The translations under genes were made by a program, and so were the position numbers. This document shows positions 28,247 to 37,305 of a DNA stretch of 64,000 nucleotides, piece after piece; position 1 is the first letter of the stretch, and each line of letters starts with the position of its first letter. The stretch covers positions 287,925 through 351,924 of the forward strand of contig CAVVEQ010000007.1 of NCBI GenBank assembly GCA_963747315.1. Direction: 5' to 3'. The notes under the pieces were generated by a model. The model worked only from the letters and a program-made list of their open reading frames with translations. It was not told the origin of the DNA and did not search any database. This DNA is from CAVVEQ01 sp963747315 (GTDB taxonomy: Bacteria; Chloroflexota; Anaerolineae; Anaerolineales; Anaerolineaceae).

Positions 28247-28278
28247 CGAAGGGCTAATCGAAAGTTGATAGCCCTTCG
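28247..28278 (+). terminator. Hairpin downstream of the RidA gene
   Basis: CGAAGGGCTA (28247-28256) pairs with TAGCCCTTCG (28269-28278), followed by TCTTTAT. It is a likely terminator with a weak T tract. A smaller hairpin AATGAAG/CTTCATT lies at 28081-28101. No gene is visible in 28004-28493. Confidence 0.5.
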
Positions 28279-28304
28279 TCTTTATAAACCGATAGTATTT
28301 AGCT

Positions 28305-28470
28305 GTGAGCGCGAAGGTTTGAATATCACACCCGTAAGGGTGCCCTAATAAAAAAACCGCCGTTGGCGGTTGACCCCTCCCCAACCCTCCCCTTTGCAAA
28401 GGGGAGGGAGAAAGGTGGAAGTGAGCGTGCTTCGCGAGAGGCTCGAATATCACACCCGAAGGGTGCCCAA
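28305..28470. repeat. Repeat element flanking the RidA gene, right copy, with a tRNA-end-like segment
   Basis: Contains GAATATCACACCC-GTAAGGGTGCCC at 28321-28345, a hairpin AACCGCC/GGCGGTT (28354-28370), GACCCCTCCCCAACC, and a second GAATATCACACCC-GAAGGGTGCCC at 28445-28468. It is homologous block by block to 26468-26610. GTGAGCGCGAAGG at 28305-28317 is identical to the 3' end of the adjacent tRNA-Lys gene (28493-28505). Confidence 0.65.
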
Positions 28471-28493
28471 AACCAACTCTATTAAACCAAAAG

Positions 28494-28565
28494 TGAGCGC
28501 GAAGGGGCTCGAACCCTTAACCAATGGCTTAAAAGGCCACTGCTCTACCATTGAGCTACGCGCCC
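28494..28565 (-). tRNA. tRNA-Lys (anticodon UUU)
   Basis: A 72-base cloverleaf. The acceptor stem is GGGCGCG/CGCGCTC with discriminator A. The D arm is AGCTCAATGGTAGAGC. The anticodon loop is CTTTTAA with anticodon TTT. The T arm is AAGGG-TTCGAGC-CCCTT. CCA is not encoded. Confidence 0.93.
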
Positions 28566-28651
28566 AAACGGTTCCCATTTTATCATAGCATCCTAAAAAA
28601 CTGTAAGCAGATTGGAAAGTTCAAGTGCTATCCCCCACAGCCCGGTGTGGA

Positions 28652-28657
28652 TATAAT
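28652..28657 (+). promoter_or_regulatory. -10 element of the protein kinase gene
   Basis: TATAAT 34 bases before the ATG at 28692. Confidence 0.5.
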
Positions 28658-28691
28658 CTTATCAGGTACATTCCCTCCCGGAGAAACTTCG

Positions 28692-30754
28692 ATGGAGCTA
28701 GCCCCCGATTCCGTCTTGAAAGAACGCTACCAGATCATCCGCAGCCTGGGCCATGGCGGCATGGGCGCGGTCTACCTGGCGCATGATACCGTGCTGGATC
28801 ATGTGGTGGCCGTCAAGGTCAACCACAGCCCGGCGGAGGAAGCCGAGGAGCAGTTCCTCAAGGAAGCAAGGCTGCTGGCTGCACTGCGCCACCCCACCCT
28901 GCCGCGGGTGACGGATTATTTCATCCTCGGTGAAGAGCAATACCTGGTGATGGATTACATCCCCGGGGATTCCTTCGATGTGATCCTCAAGGAAGATGGC
29001 ATCCAGCCGATAGAGATGGTGATGCAGTGGGCGCAGCAGCTCGGCTCGGCCATCAGCTACCTGCACCGTCAGAAGCCGCCCATCATCCACCGGGATATCA
29101 AGCCCGCCAACATCAAGCTGATGCCCACCGGGGAGGTGACCCTGGTGGATTTTGGCATTGCTAAAGTTTCTGATGGAACCAACGCAACCACCGCAGGGGC
29201 GCAGGGGTTCACCCCCGGCTACTCCCCGCCCGAGCAATACGGCGGCGCCCACACGGGGCCTTATTCGGATCAATACTCCCTGGCTGCCACGCTCTACCAG
29301 CTGCTCACCAACCACCAACCGGAGGACGGTCTGCAGCGCCTGATGGGTACGGCGGTGCTGGCTCCAATGAAGCTGCTCAATCCGGCGGTAACCGAGGGCA
29401 TGCAGGCGGTGATCGAGAGGGCGATGACGCCCAAGCCCGAGGAGCGCTACCCCAGCGTGGATGCCTTCCTAAAAGCGCTCATACCCTTCACCTCGCAAAC
29501 GCTGGTGGTCAAACCGGATTACGACCGACCGGGCAAAGGCAACGTCCCCCCGCCGGGCTCCCCCGAACCCATCGCGCAAAAACCGGGCAGGAAATTCCCC
29601 TGGTGGGTACTGGTGATCGCTGGCGTGGTGTTGATCGGCGTGATCGCCGGATTTATCTCGCTACTTGGTGGCGGAAAACCCTCCGCGCCAACCCCGGGGG
29701 CAGTTCGGGCGACCCGCTGGCCACCTCGGTGGCAGCCACGCTCACGCAGGCAGCTTTGGTTGCCAAACCGCAGGAAACATCTGCCCCACCCGTGCAGGCG
29801 ACGGAGGCACCCGTACCTCCTACTGAAGCCGCTCCCACCGCAGGGCAGCCCACTACCGGCCCCAGCCTGGTTGGCAAGGGCGGCTATATCGCCTACATCA
29901 GCAACAAGGGCAGCGACAAGATATACCAGGTGTGGCTGATGAAGGTGGCGCTGGATAACAGCGGTGCCTTCCAGGTGGTGGAGGATAAACAGTTGACTAC
30001 CGATGCGGGTGATAAGAGTTACCCGGCCTGGTCGCCGGATGGCAAAAAACTGCTCTACTCCGCGCCCAGCGGTGGCCAAACCCTTGGGATCGACATCTGG
30101 ATGCTGGAGCTCGAAAATCCCCGAAAAAGCTGAGCGGTCAACCTCTCCCAGCACCAGGGGGAGGATACCCAGGCGGCCTGGTCGCCGGACGGAAACCTGA
30201 TCGCGTTCACCAACCGGGGCGCGAACGGCAATGATCTGCGCCAGCTCTACCTGATGAACGCCGACGGGACGAATATCCAGCGTCTCAGCCTGGAGTTCCA
30301 GGAGTTCTCGCCCACCTGGTCGCCGGATCAGCTCTACCTGGCCTATGTGGCCTCAATGTCGAGCCACTTTGTAATGTATTTGCGCACCGCGGCGGATGGC
30401 TTCGCCTCCCCGGTCAAACTTGATACCCAGGAAGTGCTGGGCAGGCAGGGGGATGTAGCCGACCCGGCCTGGTCTCCGGATGGGGATCTGATCGCTTACG
30501 TGCGCATGGAAGGTGCCAGCCGGACCATCTACCTGACGCGCTTTTCCGACCGGGGCAGCCGCAACACGCCTCTCACGGCGACGGGAAGAGACACCGAGCC
30601 GGCATTCTCTGGCGACGGCCAGTGGATCGCCTTCACTTCCGGGCGGGACGGCTCCAAGGATATCTTCGTGATGAACGCAGCGGGGAACATGCAGACCAAC
30701 CTGACGAACAGCCCGGCGGTGGAGCAGATGCCCGCCTGGCAGCCAGTTCCCTGA
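28692..30754 (+). CDS. Membrane Ser/Thr protein kinase with extracytoplasmic TolB-like propeller (disrupted)
   Basis: A Hanks-type kinase of about 687 codons. It has the glycine-rich loop LGHGGMGAVYLA, the VAIK-type lysine in VVAVKVN, the catalytic loop HRDIKPANIK, DFG in LVDFGIAKV, and the activation region GFTPGYSPPEQYGG. A transmembrane helix (WWVLVIAGVVLIGVIAGFI) and a Pro/Thr/Ala-rich linker follow, then repeated SPDG propeller blades (PAWSPDGKKLLYS; AAWSPDGNLIAFT; PAWSPDGDLIAYV). The frame slips at the G run near 29697, one base missing. An in-frame TGA at 30131-30133 interrupts the propeller, and homology continues in the same frame after it. PASTA-less propeller kinases are common in Chloroflexota. 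Confidence 0.82.
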
Positions 30755-30773
30755 GAGCTTTGAATGCATAAAG

Positions 30774-30802
30774 AAAACCACCCCCGCGGGGGTGGTTTTT
30801 TC
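30774..30802. terminator. Bidirectional rho-independent terminator
   Basis: AACCACCCCC and GGGGGTGGTT flank a short GC-rich centre, with T runs on both strands. It separates the convergent kinase and lysS genes. Confidence 0.85.
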
Positions 30803-30808
30803 TTCAGG

Positions 30809-32329
30809 TTATTTCTCCGCGTCCCGCTCGCGCAGGTGGGGGAAGAGCAGCACCTCGCGGATGGAACGCTTCCCGGTGAGCAGCATGGTCAGCCGATCCA
30901 CACCCATGCCAAAACCGCCCTGGGGCGGCATGCCGTAAAGCATGGCCTGCAGGTAATCCTCGTCCATCGGGTGGCGGTCTTCATCTTCATCACCGTAGGC
31001 GTGACCCATTTCTTCGAAGCGAGCCTGCTGGTCGAGAGGATCGTTCAGTTCGGTGAACGCGTTGCACAGTTCCATCCCGCCGATATATCCCTCAAAGCGC
31101 TCCACGGTGGTCGGGTCGCCGGGCTTGCTCTTGGCAAGCGGGGAGATATCGCGCGGGTAATCGTAGATGAATGTGGGCTGGATGAGGGTTGGTTCGACGT
31201 AATCGCCGAGCATGGCCTCGATCAGCTTGCCGCGCGGACTGCCGGGTTTGAACTTCAACCCCTTGGCGGTCATGGCTTTTTCAAGCGAGGCGGCATCCGC
31301 GTGGGTGTTGATATCGATGCCCACCGCATCGATGATGCCCTGGCGCAGCTCCAGGCGCTTCCAGGGTGGGGTGAGGTCGATCTCCTGCCCGTCGAAGTCG
31401 ATCTTATAGGACCCGTTCACCTCCATCGCCACGGTGGTGACCATCTGCTCGGTCAGGTCCATGATCTTGAGGTAATCCGAGTAGGCCATGTAGAACTCGA
31501 GCTGGGTGAACTCGGGGTTGTGCTTGAAGGATACGCCCTCGTTGCGGAAATCACGGCCGATCTCGTAGACCCGGTCCAGCCCGCCCACGATCAGGCGCTT
31601 GAGGTAGAGCTCGAAGCTGATTCGCAGGTAAAGGTCCTGGTGGAGCTGGTTATGGTGTGTGACGAAGGGCTTTGCTGCCGCGCCGCCGTAAAGCGGCTGC
31701 AGGATGGGGGTTTCCACTTCCAGGAAGCCCTGACCATCCAGGAACTTTCGCAGCGCGGTGACCACCGCGGCGCGTTTGCGGAAGATCTCGCGCACCTCGG
31801 GGTTGACCGCCAGGTCGGCGTAGCGTTGGCGGAAGCGGGTCTCGGGATCGGCCAGGGTGGCGTGCCGGACGACCTCGCCATCCACCACTTCATCCTTGGC
31901 GGCCGGTAGGGGGGTGATGGACTTGGCCAGCATGGCGAAGGATGTGACGTTGACCGTGATCTCGCCGGTGCGGGTACGGAAAAGGCTGCCGGTTGCTTCT
32001 ACGATATCACCCAGGTCGAATTCCTCATTGAAGAGCTTGAACTTTTCCTCGCCCAGGTCGTTGACCCGCAGGAATAGCTGGATGCGCGCGGTGGAATCCT
32101 CGATGTGGGCGAAGGTGAGTTTGCCCATCGGGCGCATGGCGCGCAGCCGCCCTGCCACTGTGACGGTGACGGGTTCGGTGCTGCCCGCAGCTTCCGCGGT
32201 CTCGAAGGCAGCCAGGGCTTCCTTCGCGGTGTGAGTAACGTGCGAGCGGGTGGGGTAGGGCTCCATCCCGGCTTTGCGCAGACGTTCGGCCTTTTCCAGG
32301 CGGATCATTTCGAGGTCGGATCGTTCCAT
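30809..32329 (-). CDS. lysS: Lysyl-tRNA synthetase, class II
   Basis: A 506-residue LysRS charging tRNA-Lys. The N-terminal OB-fold anticodon-binding domain (VTVAGRLRAMRPMGKLTFAH) is followed by the class II catalytic core with motif 2 (FRNEGVSFKHNPEFTQLEFY) and motif 3 (GFGMGVDRLTMLL). The length and the C-terminal IREVLLFPHLR are typical. It is a single gene, convergent with the kinase gene and about 2.2 kb from tRNA-Lys(UUU). Confidence 0.96.
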   Translation of the reverse strand: MERSDLEMIRLEKAERLRKAGMEPYPTRSHVTHTAKEALAAFETAEAAGSTEPVTVTVAGRLRAMRPMGKLTFAHIEDSTARIQLFLRVNDLGEEKFKLFNEEFDLGDIVEATGSLFRTRTGEITVNVTSFAMLAKSITPLPAAKDEVVDGEVVRHATLADPETRFRQRYADLAVNPEVREIFRKRAAVVTALRKFLDGQGFLEVETPILQPLYGGAAAKPFVTHHNQLHQDLYLRISFELYLKRLIVGGLDRVYEIGRDFRNEGVSFKHNPEFTQLEFYMAYSDYLKIMDLTEQMVTTVAMEVNGSYKIDFDGQEIDLTPPWKRLELRQGIIDAVGIDINTHADAASLEKAMTAKGLKFKPGSPRGKLIEAMLGDYVEPTLIQPTFIYDYPRDISPLAKSKPGDPTTVERFEGYIGGMELCNAFTELNDPLDQQARFEEMGHAYGDEDEDRHPMDEDYLQAMLYGMPPQGGFGMGVDRLTMLLTGKRSIREVLLFPHLRERDAEK

Positions 32330-32429
32330 GAATGACTTCCTTGGGGTAAGAATGGGTCTATTTTAATGCAGAAATCAAATTTCCTATCCGGTTATAATCG
32401 GTTTCTATTCCGATATGAATGGATGAATG

Positions 32430-33424
32430 ATGGCTTCGCAAATTCGCCCCATGTATCTACCCGCCGATCTCGACGCCTGGATCACTGTCACCGCCGAGGG
32501 CTTTCAGTACCCCGATAATCCCGAGTGGAATTACTCCCCGGAGGAGATCGAAAACAACGTCGCCGGCATCCGCTCGCTGAAGCAGATCTGGCCGCTCTTT
32601 GCCGTGCTGCGCGTCTTTTCTGCCGACGCGCGCGATATGATCCGCGGTTTTTTCTACGAGGAGGACGGCAAGGTGGTGGGCAATATCTCCTGCCAGCGGC
32701 GGGGGGAGGCCTGGTATATCTCCGACGTGGTTGTCCTACCGGAATACCGCGGGAAGGGGATCGCCCGCGAGGCTGGTGGAGGTCATCCTGGAGGATATCC
32801 GCGCGCGGGGCGGCAGGCAGGTGAGCCTGGATGTGGTCAGCGGCAACCTGCCGGCGCACGAGCTCTACAAGGCTGCCGGTTTTCAGGATTACACCTCCCT
32901 GGCATTCTACGAGATGAAAGGCTACCATCCCCTGCTGGCGGTGGGTTCCGATGACTGCCGGGTGGAGGAGATCAAAGGGGATGCCTGGAGGCTGCGCTAC
33001 GACTTCTGGAAGCGCGTCACCCCGGAATCCGTGCAGGAGTTCACCCCCGTCACGGAATCCGCTTTCCGGCGCTCCGCGTTCACGCGGGCGTTCAACCGCC
33101 TGTGGCGCTGGATGAGCGGGGAGAAGTTCCAGCTCTTTGCGCTGCTTGAGGGGGAGGATCGCGATGTGCTGGGGGTGGCGGCAGTCACCAAGCGGACGAA
33201 GGAGGGCGGGATCAACATCCTGGAGATCGGGCTGAATGAAGCGCACGCGCAAAAGGCAGAGTATTTTCTCACCGAGATCCTCTGGCGCATCTATACCGAT
33301 CACAAAACCCCGCTGACCGAGTTCGAGCTGCCCGCCTGGCAGGCAGGCTTGCGCCGGGCATGCGCCGGGTTGCGGATTGAAACCCAAATATGAGACCACC
33401 AGCATGGGCTTGAAGCTGGAATGA
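32430..33424 (+). CDS. GNAT family acetyltransferase, two-domain (two frameshifts)
   Basis: A protein of about 330 residues. The N-terminal GNAT domain has ISDVVVLPEYRGKGIA, where the frame slips near 32770 and continues as ARLVEVILEDIRARGG, then LYKAAGFQDYTSLAFYEM. The C-terminal domain is GNAT-like but degenerate. A second slip near 33385 leads to ETTSMGLKLE and the stop at 33422-33424. Both slips are single extra bases. A TATAAT at 32393-32398 is the probable -10 box. Substrate unknown. Confidence 0.75.
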
Positions 33425-33430
33425 TAATAA

Positions 33431-33456
33431 AAACCGCCTCCGAATGGAGGCGGTTT
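33431..33456. terminator. Rho-independent terminator between GNAT and greA
   Basis: AAACCGCCTCC (33431-33441), loop GAAT, GGAGGCGGTTT (33446-33456). On the minus strand it is followed by a T tract, so it mainly serves greA. Confidence 0.85.
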
Positions 33457-33471
33457 GGTTAAAATGGTAAT

Positions 33472-33936
33472 TTACTTCACGCTAACCAGGTGAACTTTGT
33501 AGGAGCCAGCAGGGGCTTCCACGACGATCTTATCCCCGGTCTTGTGACCGGTAAGCGCCTTGCCCAGGGGGGACTCGTTGGAGATGCGGCCGTTGTGCGG
33601 GTCAGCCTCGGCTGCGCCTACGATGGTGTAGGTCTCATCCTTGCGCGAGCCTTCCTCTTTGATCACAACCGTGGAGCCAACCCCCGCCACTTCGTGGGTG
33701 GGGGCATCCTCGATAACCCGGGCTGTGGCCAGCAGAACCTCAAGCTCCTTGATGCGGCCTTCAACGAAGGCCTGTTCGTTCTTGGCAGCTTCATACTCGG
33801 CGTTCTCGATCAGCTCGCCGCCCTCCATGGCTTCGCGCAGGCGCTCGGCGATCTCCTTGCGTTTATCGGTACGCAGGTGTTCCAGTTCGTCCTGGAGCTT
33901 CTGGTAACCCTCCTGGGTCAGGAAAGTGTTGGTCAT
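33472..33936 (-). CDS. greA: Transcription elongation factor GreA
   Basis: A 154-residue GreA. The N-terminal coiled coil (EGYQKLQDELEHLRTDKRKE) carries the tip acidic residues in AMEGGELIENAEYEAAKNEQ. The C-terminal FKBP-like domain includes ISNESPLGKALTGHKTGD. It stimulates transcript cleavage by backtracked RNA polymerase. Single gene with its own terminator. Confidence 0.95.
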   Translation of the reverse strand: MTNTFLTQEGYQKLQDELEHLRTDKRKEIAERLREAMEGGELIENAEYEAAKNEQAFVEGRIKELEVLLATARVIEDAPTHEVAGVGSTVVIKEEGSRKDETYTIVGAAEADPHNGRISNESPLGKALTGHKTGDKIVVEAPAGSYKVHLVSVK

Positions 33937-34002
33937 GATCCGATTCCTTTAAAAAAAGTTTCCTGCGATGTTCCCCGCGGATCCGTCATCACCATGTCTG
34001 GT

Positions 34003-34030
34003 AAAAAAAACCACTCCAAGCGGGGCGGTT
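34003..34030 (-). terminator. Terminator of the 2-oxoacid oxidoreductase operon
   Basis: On the minus strand AACCGCCCC-GCTT-GGAGTGGTT (one mismatch, one GT pair) is followed by eight T. It lies about 160 bases after the last gene of the operon. Confidence 0.65.
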
Positions 34031-34191
34031 TAGATGGATCGCCGGCACGGCGTGATGTTATTAGCAGAAATAATATCACAAATCGGTTCCCAAAGCAAGC
34101 AGGAAAATGTTAATAATCGGTAAAAAAATTGCCCAAATAAAAGTTGCCGGGAAGCACGCGCCACGGCAACCAGCGATTTGCCAATATTGAA

Positions 34192-34731
34192 TCAGGCAGC
34201 CTTATACTTCGCGCCTTCACGCAGGGCTTCGTAGTTTTTGGGCAGCAGGTCGTGGTGCCGCTTGGGGAGGTGATCGCAGAGCGCTTTTTCCACCGATTCG
34301 AGCGGCAGGAAGGGCTCATTGGCCAGCAACCCACCCAGCAGCACCATATTGGTCAGGCGAATATTGCCCAGCTTCTCGGCGATATCGTTGGCGGAGATCA
34401 TCACCACGCGGATATCCTTGCGCACTGGTTGGCGGTTGACGATAGACTGGTTGACCACCAGCACACCCCCATCCCGCACCAGCGGCTCGTATTTATCCAG
34501 GGAGGGCAGGTTCATGGCGATGACGGCGGTGGGCCGGCTGACGAGCGGCGAACCGATCTCTTCATCGGCGACGATGACGGTGCAGTTTGCGGTACCCCCG
34601 CGCATCTCGGGGCCATAGGAGGGGATCCAGGTGGTTTCCTTTTTCTCATCCAATGCGGCATAAGCCAGCAGCTGCCCGGCGAAGAGGGTTCCCTGGCCGC
34701 CGAATCCGGATATGATCACTTCGGTTTGCAT
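34192..34731 (-). CDS. 2-oxoacid:ferredoxin oxidoreductase, gamma subunit
   Basis: A 179-residue gamma subunit, starting MQTEVIISGFGGQGTLFAGQ, the family's N-terminal signature, then SYGPEMRGGTANCTVIV. It forms part of the thiamine-diphosphate enzyme that oxidatively decarboxylates a 2-oxoacid to acyl-CoA, reducing ferredoxin. It is the last gene of a four-gene operon. Confidence 0.93.
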   Translation of the reverse strand: MQTEVIISGFGGQGTLFAGQLLAYAALDEKKETTWIPSYGPEMRGGTANCTVIVADEEIGSPLVSRPTAVIAMNLPSLDKYEPLVRDGGVLVVNQSIVNRQPVRKDIRVVMISANDIAEKLGNIRLTNMVLLGGLLANEPFLPLESVEKALCDHLPKRHHDLLPKNYEALREGAKYKAA

Positions 34732-34743
34732 CTGATCCCTCCT

Positions 34744-35523
34744 CTAAAGCCGTGCTTCCAATATGGTGGGATGGACCTTGAAATCGTTGAGCGGGAAGTA
34801 GGGCACCATCTTTTCCTGCAGCCACACGCGCGATGCTTGCGGCGTCATACCCCAGTTGGTTGGGCAGGTGGAGAGGATCTCAACCATCGAAAAGCCCAAA
34901 CCGCGCAGCTGGGTTTCGAAGGCGGCGCGGATAGCTTTCTTGGTCAGGCGGATGTTCTTGGCGTCGTGCAGGGAGCGCCGCACCACGTAGCTGGCGCCAT
35001 CCAGGGTGGCCAGCAGCTCTGCTGCGCGCACGGGGTAACCCATTGTCTCCACGTCGCGCCCATCGGGCGAGGAGGTGGTCTTCATCCCCGGCAGGGTGGT
35101 GGGGGCCATCTGCCCTCCGGTCATGCCGTAGTTGGCATTGTTGATGAAGATGACGGTGATGTTCTCGCCGCGGGCGGCGGCGTGGACGATCTCGCCCATG
35201 CCGATGGAGGCCATATCGCCATCGCCCTGGTAGGTCATGACGATCTTTTCGGGCAGCACGCGCTTGACGCCGGTTGCCATGGCGGGGGCGCGCCCGTGGG
35301 GAGCCTGCACCCAGTCGAAGTTGAAGTAGTTGTAGGCAAAGACCGAGCAGCCCACCGAAGCCACGCCGATGGTGCGCTCGCGCAGACCCATTTCATCCAG
35401 CACCTCGGCGGTCAGCTTGTGGGCGATGCCGTGGGTGCAGCCGGGGCAATAGTGGGAGGAAACGTCGGTCAGGGATTCCGGGCGGGTATAGACAGGAGCG
35501 TAATCGAGATGTTCAATAACCAT
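34744..35523 (-). CDS. 2-oxoacid:ferredoxin oxidoreductase, beta (thiamine diphosphate) subunit
   Basis: A 259-residue ThDP-binding subunit. It has SHYCPGCTHGIAHKLTAEVL near the N-terminus and the ThDP/Mg motif GDGDMASIGMGEIVHAAARG ending in NNANYGMTGGQMAPTT. The C-terminal part continues to the stop at 34744. It lies between the alpha and gamma genes with 9-12 base gaps. Confidence 0.94.
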   Translation of the reverse strand: MVIEHLDYAPVYTRPESLTDVSSHYCPGCTHGIAHKLTAEVLDEMGLRERTIGVASVGCSVFAYNYFNFDWVQAPHGRAPAMATGVKRVLPEKIVMTYQGDGDMASIGMGEIVHAAARGENITVIFINNANYGMTGGQMAPTTLPGMKTTSSPDGRDVETMGYPVRAAELLATLDGASYVVRRSLHDAKNIRLTKKAIRAAFETQLRGLGFSMVEILSTCPTNWGMTPQASRVWLQEKMVPYFPLNDFKVHPTILEARL

Positions 35524-35532
35524 AATGACCTC

Positions 35533-36645
35533 CTAGCGGTCGGGAGCGATCCGCGCCAGCCAGCGGTCGCGCGGGTGGCCTTCGGTGGATATGGACCCGG
35601 AAGCCAAGTGTCGGATCTCGGCGGCGATCTCTTCGGGGAGTGGGGTGATCCCGCCGTTTCGTGCGAAGAACTCCACGGGGGTGCGGCAGCTATTGGCAAG
35701 GAGGACATCCTCCAGCATCTGCCCGTTGTTCATTTCAACAACGAGGATGCCCTTGACCCGGGAGGCGAGTTCGGCGATTGCTTTAGCGGGGAACGGGTTC
35801 AGGGTGATGGGGCGGAGCAGCCCTACCTTTATGCCTTCCGCGCGGAGCGCCCGCACGGTGCTTAGGGCTACCCTGCCGGCGGAGCCGAAACCGATGACGG
35901 CATACTCTGCATCATCAAGGAAGTACTCCTTGTAGCGGATCTCGTTGGCTTGCACTTCCTGCCAGCGTCGCGCCATGCGCAGGTTGGCTTTCTCCTGCGA
36001 GGCTGTATCCAGCTGAATGGAAGAGAGCACGTGGCGCTTTCCGCCTTCCACGCCGCGCACCGCCCAATCGGGGAAGCTGGTCTTGAGCGGCTGCATGGGG
36101 GGCAGCTCACAGGGTTCCATCATCTGCCCGATGCTGCCGTCCGTGAGCACCACGCAAATGGAGCGGTATTTTTCTGCCAGGTCGAATGCCAGGACGGTGA
36201 GATCCACCGATTCCTGCACACTGGCCGGGGCGAGAACGATGGGGTAATAATCCCCGTGCCCGCCGCCGTGGACGATCTGGTTATAGTCGGCCTGCGCCGG
36301 GGCGATGTTGCCCAAACCTGGCCCTCCGCGCATCACGTCCACCAGAACCATAGGGACCTCGGTTCCGGCGATATAGGAGAGCCCTTCCATCATTAGGCTG
36401 ACACCGGGGCTGGAGGAGGAGGTCATAGTGCGCGCACCGGTGCAGGCCGCGCCGTAGACCATATTGATGGCGCCCAGCTCGCTCTCGGCCTGGACGAAGG
36501 CGCGCCCCAATTGGGGCATGCGCCGGGAGAGGTATTCGAGCAATTCGGTCTGCGGGGTGATGGGGTAGCCAAAATAGGCCTGCATGCCCGCCCGCACGGC
36601 TGCCTCGGCCACGGCTTCGTTACCCTTCCAAAGTTCACGGGTCAT
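35533..36645 (-). CDS. vorB: 2-oxoacid:ferredoxin oxidoreductase, alpha subunit (VorB-like)
   Basis: A 370-residue alpha subunit. KGNEAVAEAAVRAG and YFGYPITPQTELLEY form the N-terminal pyrimidine-binding region, then TSSSSPGVSLMMEGLSY and RGGPGLGNIAPAQADY. The wording of these blocks is closest to branched-chain 2-oxoisovalerate:ferredoxin oxidoreductase (VorB), although 2-oxoglutarate enzymes are related. The ATG at 36645 overlaps the delta gene stop (ATGA) and follows AAGGAGGTG. The larger open frame upstream is rejected because it runs through the delta gene. Confidence 0.92.
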   Translation of the reverse strand: MTRELWKGNEAVAEAAVRAGMQAYFGYPITPQTELLEYLSRRMPQLGRAFVQAESELGAINMVYGAACTGARTMTSSSSPGVSLMMEGLSYIAGTEVPMVLVDVMRGGPGLGNIAPAQADYNQIVHGGGHGDYYPIVLAPASVQESVDLTVLAFDLAEKYRSICVVLTDGSIGQMMEPCELPPMQPLKTSFPDWAVRGVEGGKRHVLSSIQLDTASQEKANLRMARRWQEVQANEIRYKEYFLDDAEYAVIGFGSAGRVALSTVRALRAEGIKVGLLRPITLNPFPAKAIAELASRVKGILVVEMNNGQMLEDVLLANSCRTPVEFFARNGGITPLPEEIAAEIRHLASGSISTEGHPRDRWLARIAPDR

Positions 36646-36893
36646 GCTGCACCTCCTTCGCCGGGTTTTACCTTTGTGCCTTCTCGGTAGACCGAGATGG
36701 CCGCCTCGGGGCAGACCAGCGCGCAGACCGCGCAGCCAGTGCAGCCTTCGGTGAAGAGGTGAGCTGGGTGATAACCTTTGGGGGTGAGGTGCTCCAGGTT
36801 GAGCGCAAGGACGTGCTGGGGGCAATCCGAGACGCACAGCTCGCAGCCCTTGCATAATCGTTCATCCACTTCGATGGTGCCTTTGACGGGCAT
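36642..36893 (-). CDS. 2-oxoacid:ferredoxin oxidoreductase, delta (ferredoxin) subunit
   Basis: An 83-residue 2x[4Fe-4S] ferredoxin with CKGCELCVSDCP and CTGCAVCALVCP. It passes electrons from the catalytic subunits to soluble ferredoxin. It is the first gene of the operon delta-alpha-beta-gamma, the gene order of VOR/KOR-type enzymes. Confidence 0.94.
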   Translation of the reverse strand: MPVKGTIEVDERLCKGCELCVSDCPQHVLALNLEHLTPKGYHPAHLFTEGCTGCAVCALVCPEAAISVYREGTKVKPGEGGAA

Positions 36894-37305
36894 TCATTCC
36901 TCCTGTGGGAAAACAGAGTATTTGGACAAACTCAGGCTTATTTTACCCGTGTTTTGATCCAATTATGCGATCAATCCGGCGTTCAGGATAGTGTCAGGCG
37001 TCCCGATTCGGGGGGAGGAGACTCACAACTCAACCCGCGCTTCCCCAGGAAAATCGAAGGTGCTCGGACTGAGAGGTGTCACTCTTATCGGCGAACAACC
37101 ACCCGCCCAAGCAATCGAAAAAGGAAATAAGTTGGATAAAAAATCGTTCCCAATAATTCCTGCCGCCTATAACCATGTCGCCTCTTCAATCTCGGGTAAT
37201 TTTGGGATTAATATGCTGAAGATCGATAGGAATAAACGAAGATGCTTGACTGATATAATTTTATTCGACCAAAATAATCAAAATAATCTTCATCAGGAGT
37301 CAAGG

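Noticed and set aside
28305..28470. Possible CRISPR array near tRNA-Lys
   Set aside because: The repeats are only two or three diverged copies with unequal spacing and internal hairpins, and no cas gene is present.
30764..31909. 381-codon plus-strand open frame opposite lysS
   Set aside because: It lies antisense to a fully conserved lysyl-tRNA synthetase and has no start signal.
34144..35865. 573-codon plus-strand open frame over the oxidoreductase operon
   Set aside because: It is the complement of the gamma, beta and alpha subunit genes; the low-complexity His/Gly-rich product is a GC-driven shadow.
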